64,000 bases of DNA, taken from positions 372,001 to 436,000 of the forward strand of contig CASEVY010000007.1 of NCBI GenBank assembly GCA_949291515.1. The letters are read 5' to 3'. The notes beneath the pieces were generated by a model that worked only from the letters and a program-made list of their open reading frames with translations, ran no database searches and had not been told where the DNA came from. Both the position numbers and the translations under genes were made by a program. The DNA comes from an uncultured bacterium (GTDB taxonomy: Bacteria > Elusimicrobiota > Elusimicrobia > Elusimicrobiales > Elusimicrobiaceae). Of this stretch, positions 39,558-47,898 are shown piece after piece (position 1 is the first letter of the stretch; each line of letters starts with the position of its first letter).

Positions 39558-40133
39558 TTATTTGGCCAGTTTCTTTTTAAAAGCGTTTAATTGTTCTTTT
39601 TTGGCCTGTTTGATTTTTTCCAGAAACTTTTGCTGTTGCTTTATCTGCGCCATTAAAGGAGCGCATTTTATATGGCACAGGGCGATGGCGGCGGCGTCGG
39701 CGACATCATCGGGTGAGAGCTGTTTTTGCAATTTAAGCGTCAGCTGCACCATACGCTGCATTTGTTTTTTATCGGCGGAGCCGCTGCCGCTTATGGTAAG
39801 TTTAACCCGTTTTGGCGGATAGGCGGAAATTGAGAGCCCAGCCTGATGCAAAGCCAGCATAATTACGCCGCGGGTCTGTATGGTGTGCGACATAGTCAAA
39901 GCTCTTTTAAGGAAGAACATCTCTTCCATAGCGGCTTGGTCTGGTTTGAACTCTTGCGCCACTTTTTTTATTTCTTCGTATATTTCGCAAAGTCTTTGCG
40001 GCAGAGGAGTATCCGCCGCGGTGTGGATAAGCCCGCAGGCCACTAAAGCGGGACCGGCCGCTCCGTTGTCTTGCACAACGGCCCAGCCGGTCCTGTCCAA
40101 ACCGGGGTCTATGCCCAAAGTTCTATTTGTCAA
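39558..40133 (-). CDS. ruvC: Holliday junction endonuclease RuvC
   Basis: RuvC cuts Holliday junctions symmetrically. The 191-residue RNase-H-fold enzyme has the catalytic acids in LGIDPGLDRTGWAV (Asp8), AAMEEMFFLKR (Glu) and the DVADAAAIALCH pair near residue 140. A Lys-rich tail of about 35 residues (QIKQQQKFLEKIKQAKKEQ) extends beyond the usual end, with a predicted helix. The gene overlaps yebC by 11 nt but is separated from ruvA by 142 nt. Confidence 0.94.
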   Translation of the reverse strand: MTNRTLGIDPGLDRTGWAVVQDNGAAGPALVACGLIHTAADTPLPQRLCEIYEEIKKVAQEFKPDQAAMEEMFFLKRALTMSHTIQTRGVIMLALHQAGLSISAYPPKRVKLTISGSGSADKKQMQRMVQLTLKLQKQLSPDDVADAAAIALCHIKCAPLMAQIKQQQKFLEKIKQAKKEQLNAFKKKLAK

Positions 40134-40875
40134 GTTGGGCTAAAATATCATCGGCGATATTGTAGTTGGAATAAACGTTTTTTGTATCGTCGTGATCGTC
40201 CAAGGCTTCAATCATACGCTCTATTTTAGAAGCCGTTTCCAAGTCGGTAATGGAAACCTCGTTGGAGGGTATCATCGTAAGTTCAGCCGATTCCAGTTTC
40301 AGGCCTTTAGCTTCCAAGGCTGTTTTGACCGCGTCCAAATCTTCCATCGCGGTAATGACCTCAAAGCCGTCGGCTTCGGTTTTTATATCTTCGGCGCCGG
40401 CCTCAAGCGCGATATTCATAAGTTCTTCTTCCGTTGTGGCTTCTTTGTCTATCAGTATCAAGCCTTTCTTGGCGAACATATAAGATACGCAGCCGCTGGT
40501 GCCTATGCTGCCGCCTTTATCGGAAAAGATTTTTCTTATCTCGGAGAAAGTTCTATTCTTGTTGTCGGTTGTACATTCCACTATAACCGCTACCGAACCC
40601 GGCCCATAACCTTCGTAAGTTATTTCTTCGTATACGGTTCCGGGGAGCTGGCCCGTACCCTTCATAATAGCTCTTTTGACGTTATCTGCAGGCATATTGG
40701 CGGCTTTGGCGTCGTCTACGGCCTTTCTAAGCCTGGCATTGCTTCCCAAATCCGCACCGCCGATTTTGGCGGCTATGGTAATTTCGCGGATAAGTTTGGT
40801 AAAGACCTTGCCTTTTTTGGCGTCTACCAATGCCTTTTTGTGTTTGATACCTGCCCAGTGTGAATGTCCACCCAT
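40123..40875 (-). CDS. YebC/PmpR/TACO1 family protein
   Basis: The 250-residue protein starts MGGHSHWAGIKHKKALVDAKKGKVFTKLIREI, the invariant family N-terminus (usually GHSKWANIKH). It continues with NARLRKAVDDAKAANMPADNVKRAI and ITYEGYGPGSVAVIVECTTDN. Members bind DNA as regulators, or the ribosome, where they relieve stalling on proline-rich stretches. Position next to ruvC is widespread in bacteria. AGAGGAG precedes the ATG. It is divergent from the tRNA-Arg gene. Confidence 0.94.
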   Translation of the reverse strand: MGGHSHWAGIKHKKALVDAKKGKVFTKLIREITIAAKIGGADLGSNARLRKAVDDAKAANMPADNVKRAIMKGTGQLPGTVYEEITYEGYGPGSVAVIVECTTDNKNRTFSEIRKIFSDKGGSIGTSGCVSYMFAKKGLILIDKEATTEEELMNIALEAGAEDIKTEADGFEVITAMEDLDAVKTALEAKGLKLESAELTMIPSNEVSITDLETASKIERMIEALDDHDDTKNVYSNYNIADDILAQLDK

Positions 40876-40981
40876 AAAAATACTCCTCTTTAGAAAAGTT
40901 TATAAGCTAATTCTAGCAAATTTGGCGCGGTAAAATAAACGGCGGGCTATTTTAGTTTCTTAAATGGTAAAATATTAAAAC

Positions 40982-41054
40982 GCCCCGTTAGCTCAATTGG
41001 ATAGAGTACCGGTCTTCGGAACCGAGGGTGTGGGTTCAAGTCCCGCACGGGGCA
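40982..41054 (+). tRNA. tRNA-Arg (anticodon TCG)
   Basis: The cloverleaf is complete. Acceptor GCCCCGT pairs with ACGGGGC, D arm is GCTC...GAGT, anticodon loop is CTTCGGA (41014-41020) with anticodon TCG at 41016-41018, and T arm is GTGGG TTCAAGT CCCGC. The outermost anticodon-stem pair is a C-A mismatch. Discriminator A is at 41054, and the CCA end is not encoded, consistent with the CCA-adding enzyme gene downstream. Confidence 0.93.
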
Positions 41055-41084
41055 TATCTGATTTTTACGGTCGGGAAGGTATAT

Positions 41085-41720
41085 ATGAAATCTATCAAAG
41101 GCGAGGGCAGCGTAAACTGCCCCAACGGCTGCGAAGCGTTTGACGCCGAATACTGGACGCTGGTGCGCGGCGATAAAGACTGCGAACTTAAAGAGGCTCT
41201 GCTCGGCGGGGAGCTTAATTTGGTCTCCTGCCCCACCTGCGGGGAGATGTTCTACCACGACAGAGATATAGTCTACTTCGATCCGCCGAAGGAACTTTTG
41301 GTTTTCGTGTCGCCTAAGGCTGAAAAAGACAAGTTTGACGAAGTAAAGAAAAAAATGCAGAAGGACTTTGAATTCCTGCGCAAAAACCTTTCCGAAATGA
41401 ACATCAGCTACAGTCCTTTTTATCTTGCCGGCTTGGAAGAACTTAAAGCGCTTTTGGATTATGACGAACACTGCGCCTGTCAGAGCGAAGTTATCGCGGC
41501 TGTTGCCGCCCAAAAGGGTTTTAAGCTGGCGGCGCTTCCGCCTTCTTACGCGAGGGTAAAGGGGTATCCTTTGTATATTCCCGCAGCGCAGGATAAATAC
41601 GACGCCGAACATGTAAAGGAAGCGGCCCAGGCCGTATTGGCCGAAAATCCCGCGCTTACCTTATTGGCGGCTCTGCTTAAGGATTTGCGGGAGGGCAAAG
41701 AACTGCCGCCCAAAATATGA
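41085..41720 (+). CDS. CpXC-domain protein
   Basis: The frame is open from 41028, but that start lies inside the tRNA. The ATG at 41085 follows GGAAGG and gives 211 residues beginning MKSIKGEGSVNCPNGCEAF. The N-terminal half has two Cys-x-x-Cys-like knuckles (CPNGC and CPTC), the layout of CpXC domains, which are predicted zinc-binding modules of unknown role. The C-terminal half is helical (LKDLREGKELPP). It overlaps the CCA-adding enzyme by 4 nt. A link to tRNA or translation is suggested only by neighbours. Confidence 0.78.
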   Translation: MKSIKGEGSVNCPNGCEAFDAEYWTLVRGDKDCELKEALLGGELNLVSCPTCGEMFYHDRDIVYFDPPKELLVFVSPKAEKDKFDEVKKKMQKDFEFLRKNLSEMNISYSPFYLAGLEELKALLDYDEHCACQSEVIAAVAAQKGFKLAALPPSYARVKGYPLYIPAAQDKYDAEHVKEAAQAVLAENPALTLLAALLKDLREGKELPPKI

Positions 41721-42838
41721 AGAAAGAATATAGACTTATCTTGGAGGAAATCGGCCAAGAGGCTCGGCGCGTCGGGGTTAAGGCTTGGGCCGTGGGCGGT
41801 TTCGCGCGGGATAGGTTTATAGGCAAAAGCACGAAAGATATTGATATTTGCGTGGAAGGCGAGCCCCGCGCCATTATAGATTTTTGCGTAAGGGAATACG
41901 GCGCACAGGCAAAATATTTTAAGGCTTTCGGCACTGCGCGCGTCAATTTGGCCTGCGGGCTTAAGCTGGATTTTGTGCGCTGCCGCGCGGAAGTCTACGC
42001 TAAGCCGGCCGCTTTGCCGCAGGTAAGTCCGAGCGATTTAAAAGACGATTTAATGCGCCGTGATTTTACCTGCAACGCTTTGGCCCTGAGTATAATGCCG
42101 GACGAATTTTTTAAAGAGTACGATTTGTTCAATTCCCGCCAAGCCATATCCGAAGGTTGTATAGAAATACTGCACGATAAAAGTTTTCTCGACGATCCTA
42201 CCCGCCTGTTCCGCGCACTGCGTTTTGCGGCGAGGTTCGGCTGGCCTTTAGGCAAAAATACCGAAAAACTGTTTAAGGAAGCGGTTAGGGAAAGATACGT
42301 TGATTTCTTATCTCGCCAAAGAATAGTGAACGAATTTGTCAAAATGCTTCAGGAGAAATCCCCCTATAAAACATTGAAATTGGCCGATAAATACGGCCTA
42401 TTGGATTTCGTCTTTAAAAATTTAAAATACAATGCCAAGCTGGATATTTTTAAGAGCGTTGAGGAAAAACTCGCTTGGCTTACTCTTTTGCAGGGGGAAA
42501 GGGGGGGAGATTTTGCCTCTTCTCTTTTGTTGCCTAAGGAAACTACGGCGCTATGTTTTGAACTCCTTAAATGGCGGAAAGCCAAATCGGCTCCTTCAAG
42601 GGCGCTAAGCGCGCAAGCCGTTAAAATTATCAAACTTTATAAACCTTCCATACCTCCATTTAAACTGCGGCCGCTTTTGCTTAAGGCCGAAGACGCCGTC
42701 AACTTGGGTTTTAAAGGCGGGGCGATAAGCGGGGCGCTTAAAAAACTGGCAAAAGCGCAATACCAAGGCAAAGTCAAAAATAAGAAAGCGGCGGTTTCTT
42801 TTCTAAAATCTATTAAACAATTTGGCCTGCGCGGCTAG
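41717..42838 (+). CDS. CCA tRNA nucleotidyltransferase / poly(A) polymerase family
   Basis: The 373-residue class II nucleotidyltransferase has the head motif WAVGGFARDRFIGKSTKDIDICVEG with catalytic Asp41 and Asp43. RRDFTCNALAL (about 114-124) and FLDDPTRLFRALRFAARFGW follow, with a helical C-terminal body. It restores or builds tRNA 3' CCA ends, and both RNA genes in this window lack encoded CCA, so it is needed. No HD phosphohydrolase motif is evident. Class II A-adding, CC-adding and poly(A) enzymes look alike, so division of labour with another enzyme is possible. Confidence 0.88.
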   Translation: MKKEYRLILEEIGQEARRVGVKAWAVGGFARDRFIGKSTKDIDICVEGEPRAIIDFCVREYGAQAKYFKAFGTARVNLACGLKLDFVRCRAEVYAKPAALPQVSPSDLKDDLMRRDFTCNALALSIMPDEFFKEYDLFNSRQAISEGCIEILHDKSFLDDPTRLFRALRFAARFGWPLGKNTEKLFKEAVRERYVDFLSRQRIVNEFVKMLQEKSPYKTLKLADKYGLLDFVFKNLKYNAKLDIFKSVEEKLAWLTLLQGERGGDFASSLLLPKETTALCFELLKWRKAKSAPSRALSAQAVKIIKLYKPSIPPFKLRPLLLKAEDAVNLGFKGGAISGALKKLAKAQYQGKVKNKKAAVSFLKSIKQFGLRG

Positions 42839-42931
42839 GCGGGGCTTCTCTTTTGCGGCTGAATAATATCAAAGGCGGGGGTTAGTATATCCATTCGCGC
42901 GAGATATAAACAATATCGGCTCTAAAATTAG

Positions 42932-42937
42932 TAGAAT
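42932..42937 (+). promoter_or_regulatory. -10 box before the 13-gene run
   Basis: TAGAAT ends 8 nt before the ATG of the M50 protease gene, with no Shine-Dalgarno sequence between. It would drive a leaderless or near-leaderless transcript. The 42839-42931 interval shows no gene. Confidence 0.35.
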
Positions 42938-42945
42938 GGTCTTAT

Positions 42946-43581
42946 ATGGATTTTATTTTATATTTACCGGTATTGATATTTTCCGTGATAGCGCACGAGT
43001 TCGCCCACGGTTACGTCGCCTATCGCTGCGGCGACGATACCGCCTATTTACTGGGGCGGCTTAATTTTAATCCCCTAAAGCATATCGATATGATGGGCAC
43101 GATAATAGTGCCTTTGGTGCTGTTTATGATAAACGCGCCGATGTTCGGCTGGGCGAAACCTGTGCCCGTAAATTATTTTAGGTTAAGGGGCGGGAAGAAA
43201 GATATAGCTTTGGTTTCTTTGGCGGGCCCGCTGACGAATATAGGGTTGATGCTGGCGGCGGCGATACTGTTTAAACTTGTGGCCGCGGCCGCGCCTTATT
43301 CTGCTATAGCGCTTAAACTGCTGCTTTATACGGTAATAATCAATATGGTTTTGGCGATATTTAACTTGATACCCGTTCCGCCTTTGGACGGGAGCAAGAT
43401 AGTATCTTATTTTATGCCTCCTCAGACCGCGGCGCGCTATTTAAGCTGGGAGCGTTACGGCTTCATCATACTGGCGGTTTTGATAGTTACTGGCGTGTTC
43501 AGCAAGGTAATTACGCCTGTTTTCAACGTGGCTTTGACTTTAATATTAAGTTTTATCGGAGTTCCGTATGGATCATACTAA
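42946..43581 (+). CDS. site-2 protease family (M50B) membrane metalloprotease
   Basis: The 211-residue protein has about six hydrophobic segments. The zinc-binding HEFAH motif is at residues 17-21 in TM1, and the second site NLIPVPPLDGSKI lies near residue 150. This short form without PDZ domain is the YwhC/rhomboid-adjacent S2P type. It would cleave membrane-spanning substrates, but none is identifiable. It overlaps trpS by 14 nt and begins a long co-directional gene run. Confidence 0.9.
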   Translation: MDFILYLPVLIFSVIAHEFAHGYVAYRCGDDTAYLLGRLNFNPLKHIDMMGTIIVPLVLFMINAPMFGWAKPVPVNYFRLRGGKKDIALVSLAGPLTNIGLMLAAAILFKLVAAAAPYSAIALKLLLYTVIINMVLAIFNLIPVPPLDGSKIVSYFMPPQTAARYLSWERYGFIILAVLIVTGVFSKVITPVFNVALTLILSFIGVPYGSY

Positions 43582-44629
43582 AGAGAAGATTGTAGTTTCC
43601 GGAATGAGGCCCACGGGCAGATTGCATCTGGGCAATTATTTCGGCGCTTTAAGAAATTTCGTGGATTTGCAAAATAAGTACAAATGCTATTTCTTCGTGG
43701 CGGATTTGCACGCTTTGACTACGGCGGCGGAAAACACGGACGATTTGGCCGCCAACAGCGAGCAGATGGTAATAGACTGGCTGGCGGCGGGCGTAGATCC
43801 GGAGAAATGCGCTATATTCATTCAGTCGCACGTGCCGCAGGTAAGCGAGCTGACCACGCTTTTGGGTATGATAACCCCGCTGGGCTGGCTTTTGAGAAAC
43901 CCCACCTATAAAGAACAGCTTAATGAGCTGTTCCGCAAGAAATACGCGGGGCAGGAAGATAAAGTGGCGGCGGAGAAGATGGCAATGCTCAGCGAGGCTG
44001 AACTTTCGGAAATGTCGTCTTTCGGCTTCTTGGGCTATCCCGTACTGATGGCGACGGACATACTTATCCATAAGGCTGCCTATGTACCCGTCGGGCAGGA
44101 CCAGACGGCGCATATGGAAATAGCGCGCGACATAGCAAGGCGCTTTAACGATATCTATGGTACCGATACCCTGCTTGAACCCAAGCCGCTGTTTACCTCG
44201 GTTCCGAAGGTGCCGGGCTTGGACGGGCGGAAGATGTCCAAATCCTACGGCAACACTATAGATTTAGGCGAGGAGCCCGCGGCGGTGCGCAAGAAAGTTA
44301 TGTCTATGTTTACCGATCCCAACAAGCAAAGAGCCAATGATCCCGCCAATCCGGAAGGCTGTACGGTATATGCTTTCCATAAGATTTACAATCCCGAATA
44401 CCAAAAACGGTGTGAGGAGTGCAAGGCCGGCGCTTTGGGCTGTGTGGCGTGCAAGAAGCACTTGTTCGAACTTATGGAAAAGGAAATAACGGAATTTAAC
44501 AAACGCAGGGCATTTTATGAAAGCGACAAGGCCCTTTTGAACAATATTTTGGAACGCGGCGCCCAGCAAGCCCGCGAAAGCGCTGAGGTTACTTTAAAAG
44601 AAGTAAAGAAAGTGATGAAGCTGTTATGA
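43568..44629 (+). CDS. trpS: tryptophanyl-tRNA synthetase
   Basis: The 353-residue class I synthetase has the N-terminal SGMRPTGRLHLGNYFGAL with HLGN as the HIGH motif, ADLHALTT, VPVGQDQTAHMEIARDIARRFN, and KMSKS in GRKMSKSYGNTI near residue 221. A four-cysteine cluster CEECKAGALGCVACKKH near residue 283 matches the Fe-S or zinc motif of some TrpRS. It overlaps both neighbours, M50 protease and scpA. Confidence 0.96.
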   Translation: MDHTKEKIVVSGMRPTGRLHLGNYFGALRNFVDLQNKYKCYFFVADLHALTTAAENTDDLAANSEQMVIDWLAAGVDPEKCAIFIQSHVPQVSELTTLLGMITPLGWLLRNPTYKEQLNELFRKKYAGQEDKVAAEKMAMLSEAELSEMSSFGFLGYPVLMATDILIHKAAYVPVGQDQTAHMEIARDIARRFNDIYGTDTLLEPKPLFTSVPKVPGLDGRKMSKSYGNTIDLGEEPAAVRKKVMSMFTDPNKQRANDPANPEGCTVYAFHKIYNPEYQKRCEECKAGALGCVACKKHLFELMEKEITEFNKRRAFYESDKALLNNILERGAQQARESAEVTLKEVKKVMKLL

Positions 44630-45405
44630 TAAACGAGAGTATCAGGATACACTTGGACGTATTTGAAGGCCCGATGGACCTTCTTTTACACCTTATCAAG
44701 AAAGACAATTTGGATATTTACGATATAAACATATCGGAGATAACCTCGCAGTATCTTGAGTATCTTGATATTATGAAGCAGCTTAATTTGGAGTTGGCGG
44801 GCGAGTTTTTGGTAATGGCCAGCACTCTTATGCAGATAAAGGCGCGCCAGCTTCTGCCATCGCAGGTTCCGACTTCGGAGGAAGACGGGCCCGATCCCGC
44901 CAAAGAACTTATAGAAAAGATAGTAGAATACCAAAAGTTCAAGCAGGCGGCGGCGTATTTGCAGGGCAATTTCGAGAAGTATAAGGACAATTTTTATAAA
45001 AGCGCGCCGGTATTTGACGGCGGAGAGCGGGTTTTAAACGTCCAGCTGTTCGACTTGCTTGCCGCGGTAAGACGCGCTTTCGAGAATTTGGAAAGCAGGG
45101 AACACGCCGATCTTTTGAAGATAGAAGAGTTCCCGATAGACAAGAAGATAGACAAAGTATTGTACCTGTTGGAAAAGCGCCCTTGGATATTGGTGGACGA
45201 AATATTTGTGGGCGAGACCAAAAAACGCGGCGTAATAACGTGTTTTATGGCGGTTTTGGAACTTTTGAAAATAGGCAAAATACTGGCCAGACAAGACGGC
45301 GAAGGCTTGGAAATACGCCTTTATATGAACCCGGATAAACGCGGGGAAGATTATCATAAACTTATGCAAAAGGACGAAACGGAGTCTGAGCAAGGAGCGC
45401 GGTAG
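44626..45405 (+). CDS. scpA: segregation and condensation protein A
   Basis: ScpA is the kleisin of the SMC-ScpAB condensin. The 259-residue protein begins with the typical IHLDVFEGPMDLLLHLIKKDNLDIYDI and has a C-terminal winged-helix region RGVITCFMAVLELLKIGKILARQ. A 4-nt overlap couples it to trpS, and scpB follows 5 nt later. No smc gene is in the window. Confidence 0.95.
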   Translation: MINESIRIHLDVFEGPMDLLLHLIKKDNLDIYDINISEITSQYLEYLDIMKQLNLELAGEFLVMASTLMQIKARQLLPSQVPTSEEDGPDPAKELIEKIVEYQKFKQAAAYLQGNFEKYKDNFYKSAPVFDGGERVLNVQLFDLLAAVRRAFENLESREHADLLKIEEFPIDKKIDKVLYLLEKRPWILVDEIFVGETKKRGVITCFMAVLELLKIGKILARQDGEGLEIRLYMNPDKRGEDYHKLMQKDETESEQGAR

Positions 45406-45410
45406 AACAA

Positions 45411-46421
45411 ATGGAAGAGAAAGCCAATATTGCCGCAGAGGGCAAAGAGGAAGTATTCAGCAGGGAAGATTATAAAAGGATAGTGGAAAATCTGCTTTTT
45501 ATAACGGACCGCCCTTTAAGCGCGGCGAAACTTTCGCAAGTGGCGCAGATAAACAATATCCAGCTGACGAAGGATATAGTAAACTCTTTGGCGCAGGAAT
45601 ACGCGCAAAGCGGCCGCGCGATACAGATAGTGGAACTTGGCGGCGGGTTTCAGATGTCGACAAAGCCGGAATACGGGCGGTGGGTGCGCGCTTTGTTTAA
45701 CGAGAAAAGCTCCGACAAACTTTCGCCCGCGGCATTGGAAACTTTGGCTATAATTGCCTACAAACAGCCCGTTACCAGAGCGGAGATAGAGGCGATAAGG
45801 GGTGTGGATATAGTCGGCCCGCTCGAAAAAATTATGGAACGAGGATTGGTGCGCGTGGTAGGCAGAAAGGACGCGCCGGGCAAGCCTATGGTTTACGGCA
45901 CCACGGACGAATTTTTAAGACTGTTCGGGTTAAATCACATTTCGCAGCTGCCCGAACTTAAGACTTTTGAGAGCAAAGGCCCGCGGGAGATACAGAGCGA
46001 TTTGCCTTTCGGGCCCAGTCTTCCGCAAGTCAAGGAGGCTATACTCCCGCTGGAAGAAGAAGCGGATATTTATACCAGAAATATATCAGAAAGCCCCGAC
46101 GCGGAGCAAGGTTTTGGCGGGTTTTCGCAGGCGGAGCCTGAGAACATAGCCGAACCTAAAGATAATTTGAACGAGCCTTTGCAAGAGCAAAACGCCGAAG
46201 CGCGAGAAAACGGCGATAAATCGGCGGAGGAAGGATCCGCCATACGCGGAGAAACTCCGGCCGAACATTTGGAAGGGCAAATCGAAAAGCCGCAAGAGCC
46301 TTCAGCTCCGCAGGGCCCGGCATACGAAGAGGAAGACGACGTTTTGCCCGAAGAGGGTTTTAAGCAGGAAAGCGGTCTTGAAGAAGATATGCTTAAAGAA
46401 GGATTTGACGAATTAAAATAG
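45411..46421 (+). CDS. scpB: segregation and condensation protein B with acidic C-terminal extension
   Basis: Residues about 18-185 form the two winged helices of ScpB, with LSPAALETLAIIAYKQPVTRAEIEAIRGVD and the terminal KPMVYGTTDEFLRLFGLNHISQLPEL. A further 140 residues are Glu/Pro/Ala/Gln-rich and probably disordered, making it 336 residues where ScpB is usually about 180-220. The acidic tail could modulate DNA or SMC contacts; that is inference. It directly follows scpA. Confidence 0.93.
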   Translation: MEEKANIAAEGKEEVFSREDYKRIVENLLFITDRPLSAAKLSQVAQINNIQLTKDIVNSLAQEYAQSGRAIQIVELGGGFQMSTKPEYGRWVRALFNEKSSDKLSPAALETLAIIAYKQPVTRAEIEAIRGVDIVGPLEKIMERGLVRVVGRKDAPGKPMVYGTTDEFLRLFGLNHISQLPELKTFESKGPREIQSDLPFGPSLPQVKEAILPLEEEADIYTRNISESPDAEQGFGGFSQAEPENIAEPKDNLNEPLQEQNAEARENGDKSAEEGSAIRGETPAEHLEGQIEKPQEPSAPQGPAYEEEDDVLPEEGFKQESGLEEDMLKEGFDELK

Positions 46422-46443
46422 AAGCCTATAAGAGGAGAGATTT

Positions 46444-47898
46444 ATGAATATAGTTTTAGCCGCTAGCGAAGCGTTCCCTTTTTGCAAAACGGGCGGACTG
46501 GCCGACGTGGTAGGCGCGCTTACGCAGGATTTTTCCAGGACGAGGGGCACCAAGGTATTATTGTTTTTGCCGCGTTACAGGAACATTAAGAACGCGTCTT
46601 CTTTAAGGACGGTGCCGGGCGTATTTTACATACCGGTAGGTTCGCGTTTGGAGCCTGCTCAGATATCATATTTAAAGTGGGGCAACGCTTTGGTGTTTTT
46701 TGTGGAATCCAACAAATACTTCGACAGGCCGGAACTCTACTTTACCAAACACGGCGATTATGCAGATAACGACGAAAGATTTATGTTCTTTTCGCGCGCG
46801 GTGCTGGAGGCGTGCAAATTTATAGGCTTTAGGCCCGATATTATCCACGCGCACGATTGGCAGGCGGGGCTTTTGCCGGCTTATCTTAAGACGGTATACA
46901 AGACCGACGCCTTCTTTACCCGCACGCGCTGTATGTTCACGATACACAATATTGCGTATCAGGGATATTTCGGACGTGACAGTTTTGTCAAGGCGGGATT
47001 CTTTGAGCCGGACTTCACGCCGGATAAGTTTGAGTATTGGGGCGGAATAAGCTATCTTAAGACGGGTATAGTGTTTGCCGATAAGGTCAATACGGTCAGC
47101 CCGACTTACGCCCAAGAGCTTTTGAGAGGCCAAAACAGCTTCGGTTTGGAGGGAGTATTAAGGCATAAAGGCGCGGACTTTCTGGGCATAATCAACGGTA
47201 TAGACGGCGAAGTGTGGGATCCTCAAACGGATACTATGATACCTATGGGCTATGATGACGAAAGTTTAAAAGGCAAAGCATTGTGCAAAGCCGAACTGCA
47301 GAAACTTTGCGCTCTGCCGCAGAATCCCGATGTCCCGCTGTGCGTTATGGTCAGCCGTCTGGCATATCAGAAAGGAGTCGACCTCCTGCCTGACTTGATA
47401 AGGGCTATGGAAGGGAAAATGCAATTTATAGTAGAGGGAAAGGGCGATCCTAACGCTGAATATGTTTTGGGCGAACTTGCCGCGCGATATCCGTCTTCTT
47501 TCGCTTTTAGGGCAGTGGTGGACGAGATTTTGGCGCATAAGATATACGCTGGCGGAGATATGTTTCTGATGCCTTCACGATTTGAGCCGTGCGGGCTGAG
47601 CCAAATGATTTCAATGCGTTACGGCACATTGCCGGTAGTATCAAAAGTAGGCGGTCTTGCCGATACGGTAAAAGGATATGAGGGCGATATGACGGCGGAG
47701 CTTAAAACGGGCTTTTTTATAGACGAGTTAAGCGTAAACGGCCTTATAAACGCTTTGAATACCGCGTTGAGCGTATACGGTAAGAAGCGGGTATGGAAGG
47801 CTATGTTGGCAAATGCAATGGCGGAAGATTTTTCGTGGGAGAGTTCGTCAAGGCAGTATATGAAATGCTTTAACGAGATATTGAAAAGGAGATTTTAA
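46444..47898 (+). CDS. glgA: glycogen (starch) synthase, GT5
   Basis: The 484-residue GT-B enzyme extends alpha-1,4-glucan from a nucleotide-glucose donor. The N-terminus has the KTGGLADVVGAL loop (residues 15-26). The C-terminal domain has VSRLAYQKGVDLLPDLI and the donor-binding EPCGLSQMISMRYGTLPVV. AAGAGGAG precedes the ATG. It should work with the GH57 branching enzyme at 10712. ADP- or UDP-glucose preference is not readable. It ends on the base before the phosphatase gene. Confidence 0.93.
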   Translation: MNIVLAASEAFPFCKTGGLADVVGALTQDFSRTRGTKVLLFLPRYRNIKNASSLRTVPGVFYIPVGSRLEPAQISYLKWGNALVFFVESNKYFDRPELYFTKHGDYADNDERFMFFSRAVLEACKFIGFRPDIIHAHDWQAGLLPAYLKTVYKTDAFFTRTRCMFTIHNIAYQGYFGRDSFVKAGFFEPDFTPDKFEYWGGISYLKTGIVFADKVNTVSPTYAQELLRGQNSFGLEGVLRHKGADFLGIINGIDGEVWDPQTDTMIPMGYDDESLKGKALCKAELQKLCALPQNPDVPLCVMVSRLAYQKGVDLLPDLIRAMEGKMQFIVEGKGDPNAEYVLGELAARYPSSFAFRAVVDEILAHKIYAGGDMFLMPSRFEPCGLSQMISMRYGTLPVVSKVGGLADTVKGYEGDMTAELKTGFFIDELSVNGLINALNTALSVYGKKRVWKAMLANAMAEDFSWESSSRQYMKCFNEILKRRF

